From Amoeboradix gromovi (lineage: Eukaryota; Sanchytriomycota; Sanchytriomycetes; Sanchytriales; Sanchytriaceae), in assembly GCA_018985225.1 (NCBI GenBank), contig JADGIF010000271.1, positions 1 through 12,179 on the forward strand: 12,179 nucleotides of DNA, read 5' to 3'. A program made the translations under genes and the position numbers. The notes under the pieces are model-generated. The model was not told where the DNA came from, did not search any database, and was given only the letters and a program-made list of their open reading frames with translations. Below, in pieces: positions 1 through 6,737 of the stretch. Position 1 is the stretch's first letter; each line of letters begins with the position of its first letter.

Positions 1-235
1 GAGTATTTAATTTTTGTATATCTTAAATGCACAGTTTTCAATTTCTGGGTTAAGCCATTTGTTTGCAAACCATTAAGCAACTTTTGCCAAATGGTTGACT
101 ATTGTTATTACGACTGTACGGACCCTGAATAAAATTATTGTCGGCATGTGAAAGCTTTTATTCTTTCATAAGGTATGAAGTGCTGCAAGATTGATATATT
201 TATTACAAGTTGCATCATAGTAGAAGTATCCCGCA
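1..235. other. 3' flank of the MSH1-like gene; no gene seen
   Basis: AT-rich sequence downstream of the minus-strand MSH1-like gene. The only feature I can support is a minus-strand poly(A) signal at 199-204, annotated separately. I see no convincing coding frame, RNA gene or repeat. Confidence 0.6.
199..204 (-). terminator. AATAAA poly(A) signal of the MSH1-like gene
   Basis: TTTATT on the plus strand reads AATAAA on the minus strand, about 32 nt beyond the TAA stop at 236-238. Position and sequence fit a canonical cleavage/polyadenylation hexamer. Confidence 0.6.
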
Positions 236-2677
236 TTAATTAAGTTTACAGCGGACGAGTTCTACGATTTCTCCATTAAGCGCATCTCGCATTTCTTGAT
301 CAGAGTCTTCAATCTTAATTCCAAGTTCTGCTAAAACCTCTAAGCCAGAAGAGCTTCTTGACTTCCCCTCATACAACTTGTGGTCATATCCGGAGTTACT
401 TTGTTTAAAATGGTAATGCTTCGAAGTTTTGTATTGCTTTTCAATAAAGTCACAAAACGGATGAGTGTGGGTTGATAAGTAGCACTGCAATTGCTTTCCG
501 TCCATGTCTTGCAGAAATTTTTTTAAAAATACTGCTGCGTCGCCAATGCTTGTGCTGCTCCCAAACTCATCCACCATAACTAATGATTTTCTTGTTGATT
601 TCTTCATTATGTCTGTTATTTCCTCTGCTTCTAAGTAAAAAGAACTTTTTCCATACTTGATCTCATCCGTTGTGCCTGTTCTTAAAAATATTCCGTCAAC
701 TGGCGACAATTGGCAGGATTCGCATGGTACACATCCACCCACTTGCCCTAGCAAGTATATTAGGGCAAGAGTCTTTAAGTAAGTTGACTTACCTCCCATA
801 TTGCAGCCCGAAATTGTGATTATGCTTTTCTTGTTAGCGCTGTCATTTGGGATAAATTCGTCAGAAAAAAAAGGATACGTGCCTTTTTTGAATTTATGTC
901 CTATTTCTCCCTCTACTCTTGGCAGTATCCAAGTAACTCCGTTTAGCAAGATTCTTACCACAGACCAAGATCTAGCCACGTCTATATTACCTAGAATCGA
1001 TTCAAACTCATCGATCTCTAAGTGGCTCTTGTTCAAACAATCTTGTATGGATTGAGCATAACATAACTTGATCTCAATCAACATATTTTGCAGTTCCATG
1101 TACTCTTTGTACATGACTAAAGACTCAGTCGAAGTGAATTGTTTATTGGACACTGATTTAGTCACTGGTTCCAAGTTCATCAGATTCTTTGGCTTCTTAA
1201 GCATTTTTAATCTTTCGCATGGCTTTTTACATTCTTCTTCCAATATGAAGCCATTCTGTGCTAGTTTTGTTGTAAAGCTATTCCATTTACCCAATGTTTC
1301 ATTGATACCAAATAGTAGCGCTTTGAGCCTATCATTTGTTGAAGTCTCATTAATTTCACCATTCTTTGTAAAATGCAAAGTAATCTCAGGAAAATAATTT
1401 TGCTGAACTTCTGTTAATCTATTAATCATAAAGCGAAGAGTTTTAACAGCGTCCTGGTCTTTGTTAAGGGGAAGGATTTCATTGCTCAAGTATTTAATGA
1501 GATGGGTTGTGTTGTGGTGCATATTTACAAATTTACACAGATGATCGTCAATGACAGGAAAGTGTATTTTTCCCATACTCATCGCAGCTATAAACCTGCT
1601 TCTATTGAATTTATCTATCTCCTGCAAGTTATATGCAGTTGCAACAAGATCTTGATTCAACTTCGCTTTGGGTGTGTTCCAGAATATTTTAGACTCTGCT
1701 TGCTTCTTTCTGATGTCCAGTGCATTTATAAATGGCCCTCTAAGTCTGTTATTGATTTCCGAATTCCCAAATGATGATACAGTTTTATTTATGAGGGGAA
1801 TTAATGATTTAAATTCCAATGCAGATTGCGTATAAAATGGAACTACTCCTCTGGTCTTGATGCTTTTGAGACTAAATAAGGAATCTGTGGGCTTTGATTT
1901 TGGTAATGACCAAGAGATGTATTCTTTCAATGCATTCTCTGGAGTGGTAAAAACATTTTCTCGCATCGGAGTGATTTGGATATTCAATAACTTTGCGAGA
2001 GATAGCACTTGCTTAGTTTTATGGTCATTGGTATAGTACTGTGGTCTAGCTAAATAAGGTTTGTTAGGTTTATAAGACAACTCCATCTCACTAAATGGAT
2101 TACTCGAATTCGGACCAAAATAAATCTCATCAGTAAGTAACCCCCCATTTATAATAATTTCAGAAGGTCTGTGAACCATGAAAATGTCCCAAATAGTCTT
2201 CTTTGAATGAAAAACGCAGTGATACGTTTTCTTTGTTTTTTTTGCCAAGTCCATAAACACTATGGTAGTTTCTCTTCCATGAAACTCTATTGAGCAAAGC
2301 GGTCCAAAGTCGTGATCAGAATGCAAAGGAGATAGTCCAACAGAACAATACATCTCTAAGCCGCGGCCAGTAACTCCGCCTTTACATGTCGTTTGAGAAT
2401 TAATCGCAAATCGCTTTTTCGCTTTAATCAAATCAAGAGTAACATCCTGAATTCCAGCTATTGGGAACCCTGTCATAACGTAATCCTTTTTATCCATAGA
2501 TCTCTTCGTGAGCTTGAAGTTTTTTAAATCATTTAGAAGAGCTGCGTCCAATCCGAGTACCTCGTAAAATCCACCTACTTGATTCATTCTTATAGTGTCT
2601 GGATACGTTTTAAAGTAGTTCATGTAGATTGTGCGAAGTACTGACATAGTTTGAAAAATAGTCGTTATAATGCACAT
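236..2677 (-). CDS. MSH1: MutS homologue, MSH1-like (mitochondrial DNA mismatch repair)
   Basis: Protein of 813 aa with MutS architecture. Seen: mismatch-recognition domain at the N-terminus with the Phe-Tyr-Glu wedge motif at residues 37-39; a MTGFPIAG segment near 68-75 matching the MutS '(M)AG(F/V)P' motif; connector and lever/clamp regions roughly 120-600; ATPase domain from about 600 with Walker A GCNMGGKST (624-632), Walker B acidic pair D703-E704 and the histidine loop STHTHP around 735-740. MSH1 proteins bind mismatches in mitochondrial DNA; retention of F-x-E fits MSH1 or MSH6 rather than MSH2-5. Oddities: the usual GPNMGGKST proline is Cys, and the usual DExGRGTS signature reads DEFGSSTS. 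An in-frame stop lies just upstream of the ATG. The first 26 residues lack acidic residues, but the mismatch domain starts so early that little room is left for a mitochondrial presequence; Met11 is an alternative start. Family certain, MSH1 subtype likely. Confidence 0.85.
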   Translation of the reverse strand: MCIITTIFQTMSVLRTIYMNYFKTYPDTIRMNQVGGFYEVLGLDAALLNDLKNFKLTKRSMDKKDYVMTGFPIAGIQDVTLDLIKAKKRFAINSQTTCKGGVTGRGLEMYCSVGLSPLHSDHDFGPLCSIEFHGRETTIVFMDLAKKTKKTYHCVFHSKKTIWDIFMVHRPSEIIINGGLLTDEIYFGPNSSNPFSEMELSYKPNKPYLARPQYYTNDHKTKQVLSLAKLLNIQITPMRENVFTTPENALKEYISWSLPKSKPTDSLFSLKSIKTRGVVPFYTQSALEFKSLIPLINKTVSSFGNSEINNRLRGPFINALDIRKKQAESKIFWNTPKAKLNQDLVATAYNLQEIDKFNRSRFIAAMSMGKIHFPVIDDHLCKFVNMHHNTTHLIKYLSNEILPLNKDQDAVKTLRFMINRLTEVQQNYFPEITLHFTKNGEINETSTNDRLKALLFGINETLGKWNSFTTKLAQNGFILEEECKKPCERLKMLKKPKNLMNLEPVTKSVSNKQFTSTESLVMYKEYMELQNMLIEIKLCYAQSIQDCLNKSHLEIDEFESILGNIDVARSWSVVRILLNGVTWILPRVEGEIGHKFKKGTYPFFSDEFIPNDSANKKSIITISGCNMGGKSTYLKTLALIYLLGQVGGCVPCESCQLSPVDGIFLRTGTTDEIKYGKSSFYLEAEEITDIMKKSTRKSLVMVDEFGSSTSIGDAAVFLKKFLQDMDGKQLQCYLSTHTHPFCDFIEKQYKTSKHYHFKQSNSGYDHKLYEGKSRSSSGLEVLAELGIKIEDSDQEMRDALNGEIVELVRCKLN

Positions 2678-2709
2678 CCGTTTTAATTAAATAAATCATT
2701 TATCGCAAA

Positions 2710-2832
2710 TACATGAGTTATATCTCTGCAGCATACCCTCTACAGATTTTTCTAGCTACACAAAAGTCGACATCTTTTTTTCATAAAATGAAAATGGCTC
2801 CAAATCGTCTCATCCCAAATTTGTCAAATCTA
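2710..2832 (-). repeat. Diverged repeat, copy 1, upstream of the MSH1-like gene
   Basis: Read on the minus strand, 2832-2803 begins TAGATTTG, then 9 variable bases, then GGATGAGACGATT. Copy 2 at 6541-6570 has the same order and spacing; I count about 25 of 30 ungapped identities. A second block, GATATAACTCATGTA (2724-2710), matches 13 of 15 bases with 6651-6665. The two blocks start 91 bases apart here and 93 in copy 2. Sequence between them is only weakly alike. The copy ends 33 bp before the MSH1-like ATG. Shared promoter module, old transposon remnant and UTR duplication are all possible. Confidence 0.6.
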
Positions 2833-3213
2833 AAGAAATCATTAAAAGTGTAACCATACTCTTTCTGAAGACCTATTTGATGTGTTTAAACACCTGGAAA
2901 GAGACTCGTATACAATTTAAAATGCATTCAAGACTCATTTACTATTTTCATATCTTCCTCAAAAGCAATCATCTCATCTTTTATGGAAAAGTCGCACCCA
3001 GTAAGGAAAAAGGCTTTTAAAGACATATTGGCCCTATTCCTAAAGACATTCCGGGTGCCTTAAATATTAATGCTACTGTAGTGGTAATTACAAATATGTG
3101 TACTATATGACAACCAGGTAACATGTGCTTGTACGCATCCCCGTTCAATCTCTCCTATGTGTAGTAGAATCCTGAGAAACCACTGTAACTGAGCGACCAG
3201 CTTTGTAAGTTTC

Positions 3214-3249
3214 TCTACGAAAATTCCTGATCTTTTCGTAGATCAGGAA
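3214..3249. repeat. Interleaved inverted repeat (A-B-A'-B')
   Basis: Two inverted repeats overlap in a staggered order. A = TCTACGAAAA (3214-3223) pairs with TTTTCGTAGA (3233-3242), a 10-bp stem. B = TTCCTGATC (3224-3232) pairs with GATCAGGAA (3241-3249), a 9-bp stem. Either hairpin can form but forming one disrupts the other, unless they fold together as an H-type pseudoknot. It lies 60-95 nt beyond the karyopherin stop codon. Confidence 0.75.
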
Positions 3250-3290
3250 CTTAACGAGGTGACTAGCTAACATTAAATTCCACAAGACGT

Positions 3291-3296
3291 TTTATT
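3291..3296 (-). terminator. AATAAA poly(A) signal of the karyopherin gene
   Basis: TTTATT on the plus strand gives AATAAA on the minus strand, 13 nt beyond the TAA stop. A second AATAAA (3308-3313) overlaps the stop codon itself. Confidence 0.6.
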
Positions 3297-3308
3297 TCAT
3301 ATTTTCAT

Positions 3309-5786
3309 TTATTGTTGTATAGTCGCATACCATTGTCGTTGAGTCCTAATTATGGCTAATATAGAAGTTACTCCTCTTCTTAATTCTCTTTGCACTCCCA
3401 CTGCCTCTGTTTGTATTCTTGCATTTTCAATAATTGTTTGGGCTTTGCTCATCATGTCCGCTGCAAATATTTTCATCTGTACTTTATATCCATTAAATGG
3501 TGAGGATTCCTCGTAGCATTTGTCAAACTCTACTTTGAGTTCATTCATATCACAGTTCTTGCACACAACCATCATTATTACTGAAAGTTCTCTCAAATGC
3601 ATAGTTGGAAACTTTTCAAGATTGGAAGAGAACATCAGAATTGGTAACACATGTATAAATCCTTTCAAGATCATATTACGAAGCAAATCAGGAAACTTTA
3701 TATTAGACCATGTGTTTGCATACTTTATGTGCTGTAAATCATTCACAGTGGCATCTATAATCTCTACCAAACACAAGAGCCAATCAATAACATTTCCAAC
3801 ATTCTCTGGTATTTCCGTCTGTTTCACTATCAAAGGAACACAAGAGCTGATGAAATGGTGCAATAGTTCTGCGTTACAATTATAGTATATCTCATAATGA
3901 CTGTGAAATAGCATTTGAAAGAAATCAAACAAATTTTCCAACTCCGACTCATCAATTTGTACAGTCAATAAATGCTCAAAGAGCTGCAGAGACAGCTTGT
4001 TCCACTCATCCAATTCATCCGTGTTTAGTTTGCAATATCCCTGTACTATGATGACTTCTAATGCGTGTAACTGACCTTTGAAGACAGGTAATCCCATTAG
4101 TTGATGAACCAGAGTCTTAAGGTCATGCAAAGATTGTGCATGCCTCGGCGCACTCTTGTAAAATTTGGCCAAAAAAACATTTCGAGGTAATTCCAGACTG
4201 AGAACCTTCTGAACAATTTGCAATGATAATTCATGATCTATAAACTGTATGAACAGCCCCAAAAACAGCACGCTATAGGGTTCATCTGTTATATGGTTCA
4301 GCATCTCATTAACTATGGAATTGATCATGGTAAGAAACTCAGTTCTATGCATCAAGTACTGACTACATCTGCAAAAGTTACTCAGGCCTTCTTTGTGCTT
4401 GATATCCCAGGAAAGTTGGAAAGATTGAATCATCATGTCCATTGACACTTTATTGCTAATATCAGAATTAGCAGTTGAAGCTGGAGTGTTTGTTTGAGTG
4501 CTTAAATTGCCAGCATCACTTAATAGAAAGCTGAGACTCCTTAACACAGCATTCATCATCTTGGGATCCTTACCCATTATCAGAGCACAGTCCTCGATCC
4601 ATTTCAAAGCTGTCGAAAGCCATTCAGAATCATTTTTGAAGTACGGAGTGATAGATTGAGTAGATAAGCATTTGGCGTAGACGACGCGTGGATTGTCATG
4701 AAACTGTTGATCTTGTAAAATTACGTTTAAATGCGGATAGGGTTGAGTACTTAATAGGTCATATCCAACACTGCGAATACAGTAATACTGTGCTTCAGCA
4801 TATATTGGGTTGCCCTGAAATTGATGAATAATGGAAAAGAAGGAATCCTGAAGTTCACGAAAGCAAAAAGAAAGTAGTTCAGAGAGATCCCTGCGATGTT
4901 GTCTAAAATCTTCTAATTGCTGATTATCAGTTGTGTCGGGATAGCAAATTGAAGGAAAGATTGTATTTAATAAATCACCGTAGATTGATAAAAAGAAGTC
5001 ATTTCTAGTGTGCTGCTTCTCAGAAATATATGACCAGAACAACAGAGTATGCAAAACTGGAAGACCAGATATCTGTATTAATAACTGCCAAAATTGCGAA
5101 TATTTTTGGGGATTTTTGCAAAGAAGAGAAACGTTGGACTCACCTAATTCGACGCACATATAAATAAAATCTAATAGATCTTCATTCTCTAGCTGAGAAT
5201 AGTTAACTTGAGTAGCAAATTGTGATAATTTTAATAAAAGTTGGTCCGAATTGAAATAGATAGCAGAAATTTCTGTCAAGAAAAGAAAATTCGATAAAGA
5301 GATGGCCTGGTCCACAAAAGGACTTAGTGAATCAAGAGAAATGCTAGATTTGTGTAGTAAACGACCGATTGTGTCCAATCCTAAAGGGTGGGGCGCGAGT
5401 ATAGCTAAATACTTTGACAATTGAATTGGAGGAAAGCTTTCTATTAAAGCACACTCGCTAAGTATATCCGGAATATTAGGGCAATGTTCTAACCAATCAA
5501 TGTGGTGTGCTAGAATTAAAGCCACAGCGTCAAAACACCGAATTTGGATTAGTTGTTCTAGTAGTTGCTTCTGATGCTCTTCAGCAAGAGTTGATAAGCC
5601 AAATTTGCATTTGTATTTTATGGTGGATATAGCGAATGCTTTTAAATATGGATTTTGATCTTGCAAATATTGGACACTGTTCCAGGCATCTGCTTGCTGC
5701 TGGTACTCATTTAGTTCTAAAAATAAATCCTTATTCGGACTTGAATAATATTGTTGTACTTTTTGAATAAATGTTGGACTCAACAT
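3309..5786 (-). CDS. Importin-13/transportin-3 family karyopherin
   Basis: Protein of 825 aa, mostly short amphipathic helices as expected of a HEAT-repeat beta-karyopherin, which carries cargo through nuclear pores under Ran control. Diagnostic stretch: FWSYISEK near 250-257, then ICYPD (280-284) and EDFRQHRRDL (292-301), matching the FWY...YP...FR.fR pattern shared by importin-13, transportin-3 and yeast Mtr10/Kap122. The 'ICYP' spelling and the following segments (AQYYCIRSVG; a WI..C.....P.M.NAVL helix) look closer to importin-13 than to transportin-3. The N-terminus (EYQQQADAW, 27-35) fits the importin-beta N-terminal repeat. Relatives are about 920-970 aa, so this is short but has both ends. 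ATG start with no obvious intron. Upstream lies a TATA-like site and a 15-bp palindrome. The exact orthologue is not settled. Confidence 0.8.
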   Translation of the reverse strand: MLSPTFIQKVQQYYSSPNKDLFLELNEYQQQADAWNSVQYLQDQNPYLKAFAISTIKYKCKFGLSTLAEEHQKQLLEQLIQIRCFDAVALILAHHIDWLEHCPNIPDILSECALIESFPPIQLSKYLAILAPHPLGLDTIGRLLHKSSISLDSLSPFVDQAISLSNFLFLTEISAIYFNSDQLLLKLSQFATQVNYSQLENEDLLDFIYMCVELGESNVSLLCKNPQKYSQFWQLLIQISGLPVLHTLLFWSYISEKQHTRNDFFLSIYGDLLNTIFPSICYPDTTDNQQLEDFRQHRRDLSELLSFCFRELQDSFFSIIHQFQGNPIYAEAQYYCIRSVGYDLLSTQPYPHLNVILQDQQFHDNPRVVYAKCLSTQSITPYFKNDSEWLSTALKWIEDCALIMGKDPKMMNAVLRSLSFLLSDAGNLSTQTNTPASTANSDISNKVSMDMMIQSFQLSWDIKHKEGLSNFCRCSQYLMHRTEFLTMINSIVNEMLNHITDEPYSVLFLGLFIQFIDHELSLQIVQKVLSLELPRNVFLAKFYKSAPRHAQSLHDLKTLVHQLMGLPVFKGQLHALEVIIVQGYCKLNTDELDEWNKLSLQLFEHLLTVQIDESELENLFDFFQMLFHSHYEIYYNCNAELLHHFISSCVPLIVKQTEIPENVGNVIDWLLCLVEIIDATVNDLQHIKYANTWSNIKFPDLLRNMILKGFIHVLPILMFSSNLEKFPTMHLRELSVIMMVVCKNCDMNELKVEFDKCYEESSPFNGYKVQMKIFAADMMSKAQTIIENARIQTEAVGVQRELRRGVTSILAIIRTQRQWYATIQQ

Positions 5787-5842
5787 TAAAATAAAGAATT
5801 TTTGTTTGGAAAAATATCCCCACTATTCGAATTACAAAAATT

Positions 5843-5857
5843 TACAATGTCATTGTA
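5843..5857. promoter_or_regulatory. 15-bp palindrome, candidate factor-binding site
   Basis: TACAATG-T-CATTGTA is a perfect inverted repeat with one central base, about 57 bp upstream of the karyopherin ATG. Each arm fits the HMG-box core (A/T)ACAA(A/T)G, and the right side, CATTGTACTC, resembles a yeast Rox1-type site. Factor and function are inference. Confidence 0.35.
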
Positions 5858-5858
5858 C

Positions 5859-5867
5859 TCCTTATAA
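5859..5867 (-). promoter_or_regulatory. TATA-like element of the karyopherin gene
   Basis: On the minus strand this reads TTATAAGGA, about 73 nt before the ATG. The same 9-mer occurs on the plus strand at 9561-9569 before the RRM gene. In AT-rich DNA this is weak evidence. Confidence 0.3.
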
Positions 5868-6073
5868 AGTGTCTAGGTTTCTGAAAAAAATATTAATTTT
5901 CATTGGGAGACTGACAAAGCCGGTCATGCTTCACAGTAACTGACTTCACGGGAGCTTGGGGTGGGATTGAACAAGGATGCGTATAATTTAATATTTGAGA
6001 CCCAAACTGACAAATGTCCTCATTTCCAAGTAGGAGGAGCACCTAGAAACCACGCTAGGAATCCGAAAACTCC

Positions 6074-6280
6074 ATGTCATCAGATACGAAAGTTTATCAG
6101 GAACAAGAATGGATTTACTGTGAACAAGACGACATTACAAGCATTAAGACAGAATATGAAAATGGTTATTTGCTGATATTGCAACATGTGCTAAGTGCTA
6201 GTCAGCCAAGGTATTTTGAAAAAGTTTGCCGCTGCATTCTTCATATTGAGAAAAGGCTTAAAGGAATAACAAGTGACTGA
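6074..6280 (+). CDS. Possible small protein, unrecognised (68 aa)
   Basis: An ATG-started frame of 68 codons closed by TGA, between divergent promoters. The predicted protein is not a simple AT-rich artefact: an acidic N-terminal third (QEQEWIYCEQDD, residues 9-20) is followed by a helix-like stretch (GYLLILQHVL, 31-40) and a basic C-terminal helix (KVCRCILHIEKRLKG, 50-64). I do not recognise a family. An in-frame TAG lies five codons before the ATG; GTAGGAGGAG...CACGCTAG (6030-6058) could be a 29-nt intron joining an upstream exon, but nothing confirms it. It may equally be a chance ORF. Confidence 0.3.
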   Translation: MSSDTKVYQEQEWIYCEQDDITSIKTEYENGYLLILQHVLSASQPRYFEKVCRCILHIEKRLKGITSD

Positions 6281-6540
6281 CACATCTTTCCAGGAGGGCG
6301 TTCGGCTTAGGTTGGGGCCATTTTCTGAAATTGGGTCCCATGTGGTCTCTAACTAATTGCAAATGACAACTTGTACATATATGTCTCCAAACTGGTTACT
6401 TTAGAGCACCACTTCCTTAATATGTATGACTAATAAATACTTCATTATACTTCACCAATATCTCTCACTTTCTTTGGACGGTAATTCATTTCATACTATT
6501 TTCTGAGTGCAGAAGAGTTTCTATCTCTTGGTTGTATTTT

Positions 6541-6665
6541 TAGATTTGTCATATCCAGGATGAGACGATTGGGATTATTTGCAATTGACGAAAAACGATA
6601 TTATTGGGGTTTTACGTACTTAAAATGGCCCAGAAAAATTCAGTTGGAGCGATGTAGCTCATGTA
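6541..6665 (+). repeat. Diverged repeat, copy 2, upstream of ARP5
   Basis: Plus-strand counterpart of the repeat at 2710-2832: TAGATTTG (6541-6548), nine variable bases, GGATGAGACGATT (6558-6570), then GATGTAGCTCATGTA (6651-6665). It is in sense orientation to ARP5, whose ATG lies 73 bp after its last block. Sequence between the blocks has mostly drifted. Confidence 0.6.
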
Positions 6666-6737
6666 ATTATGATTCATAGTTTATTCAACTAAAAGGGATA
6701 GCTGTTTCCATTAAAATTCCAAATATATCATCGTAAC

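Larger units (their letters stand above)
2678..3308. other. Gene-free spacer between karyopherin 3' end and MSH1-like 5' end
   Basis: About 630 bp with no open frame over about 45 codons that looks real. It should contain the promoter of the minus-strand MSH1-like gene and the transcript end of the karyopherin gene. It holds one copy of the diverged repeat (2710-2832), an interleaved inverted repeat (3214-3249), and two copies of the 9-mer TAAAGACAT (3018-3026 and 3041-3049). Confidence 0.6.
5787..6737. other. Divergent intergenic region (karyopherin / ARP5 promoters)
   Basis: About 950 bp between two divergently transcribed genes. It holds a palindrome (5843-5857), a TATA-like site for the karyopherin side, a doubtful 68-codon plus-strand ORF (6074-6280) and copy 2 of the diverged repeat (6541-6665). 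Other frames here are short, overlap one another, and show no recognisable protein. Confidence 0.6.

Noticed and set aside
801-1774. Plus-strand frames of 84-109 codons inside the MSH1-like gene
   Set aside because: Antisense shadows of a well-supported coding frame. The same applies to opposite-strand frames inside the karyopherin, ARP5 and BCS1 genes.
2966-2977. GATGAGATGATT as a yeast PAC (ribosome biogenesis) promoter motif or a third repeat copy
   Set aside because: It lacks the TAGATTTG and second blocks of the repeat, and the downstream gene is not a ribosome-biogenesis gene; a chance match is likely.
2925-3060. 43-codon minus-strand frame in the spacer
   Set aside because: Only about 32 codons from its ATG, no recognisable protein, and no supporting context.
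3141-3155. tRNA B-box-like GTTCAATC sequences (also near 5960-5972, minus strand)
   Set aside because: The flanking bases cannot form the T-arm stem, and no A-box or acceptor pairing is seen.
5961-6176. 71-codon plus-strand frame
   Set aside because: It starts with GTG, overlaps the 6074 frame, and the protein looks random.
6485-6679. 65-codon open frame covering repeat copy 2
   Set aside because: There is no ATG until 6560, and copy 1 of the repeat has stops in the matching frame, so the repeat is not conserved as protein.
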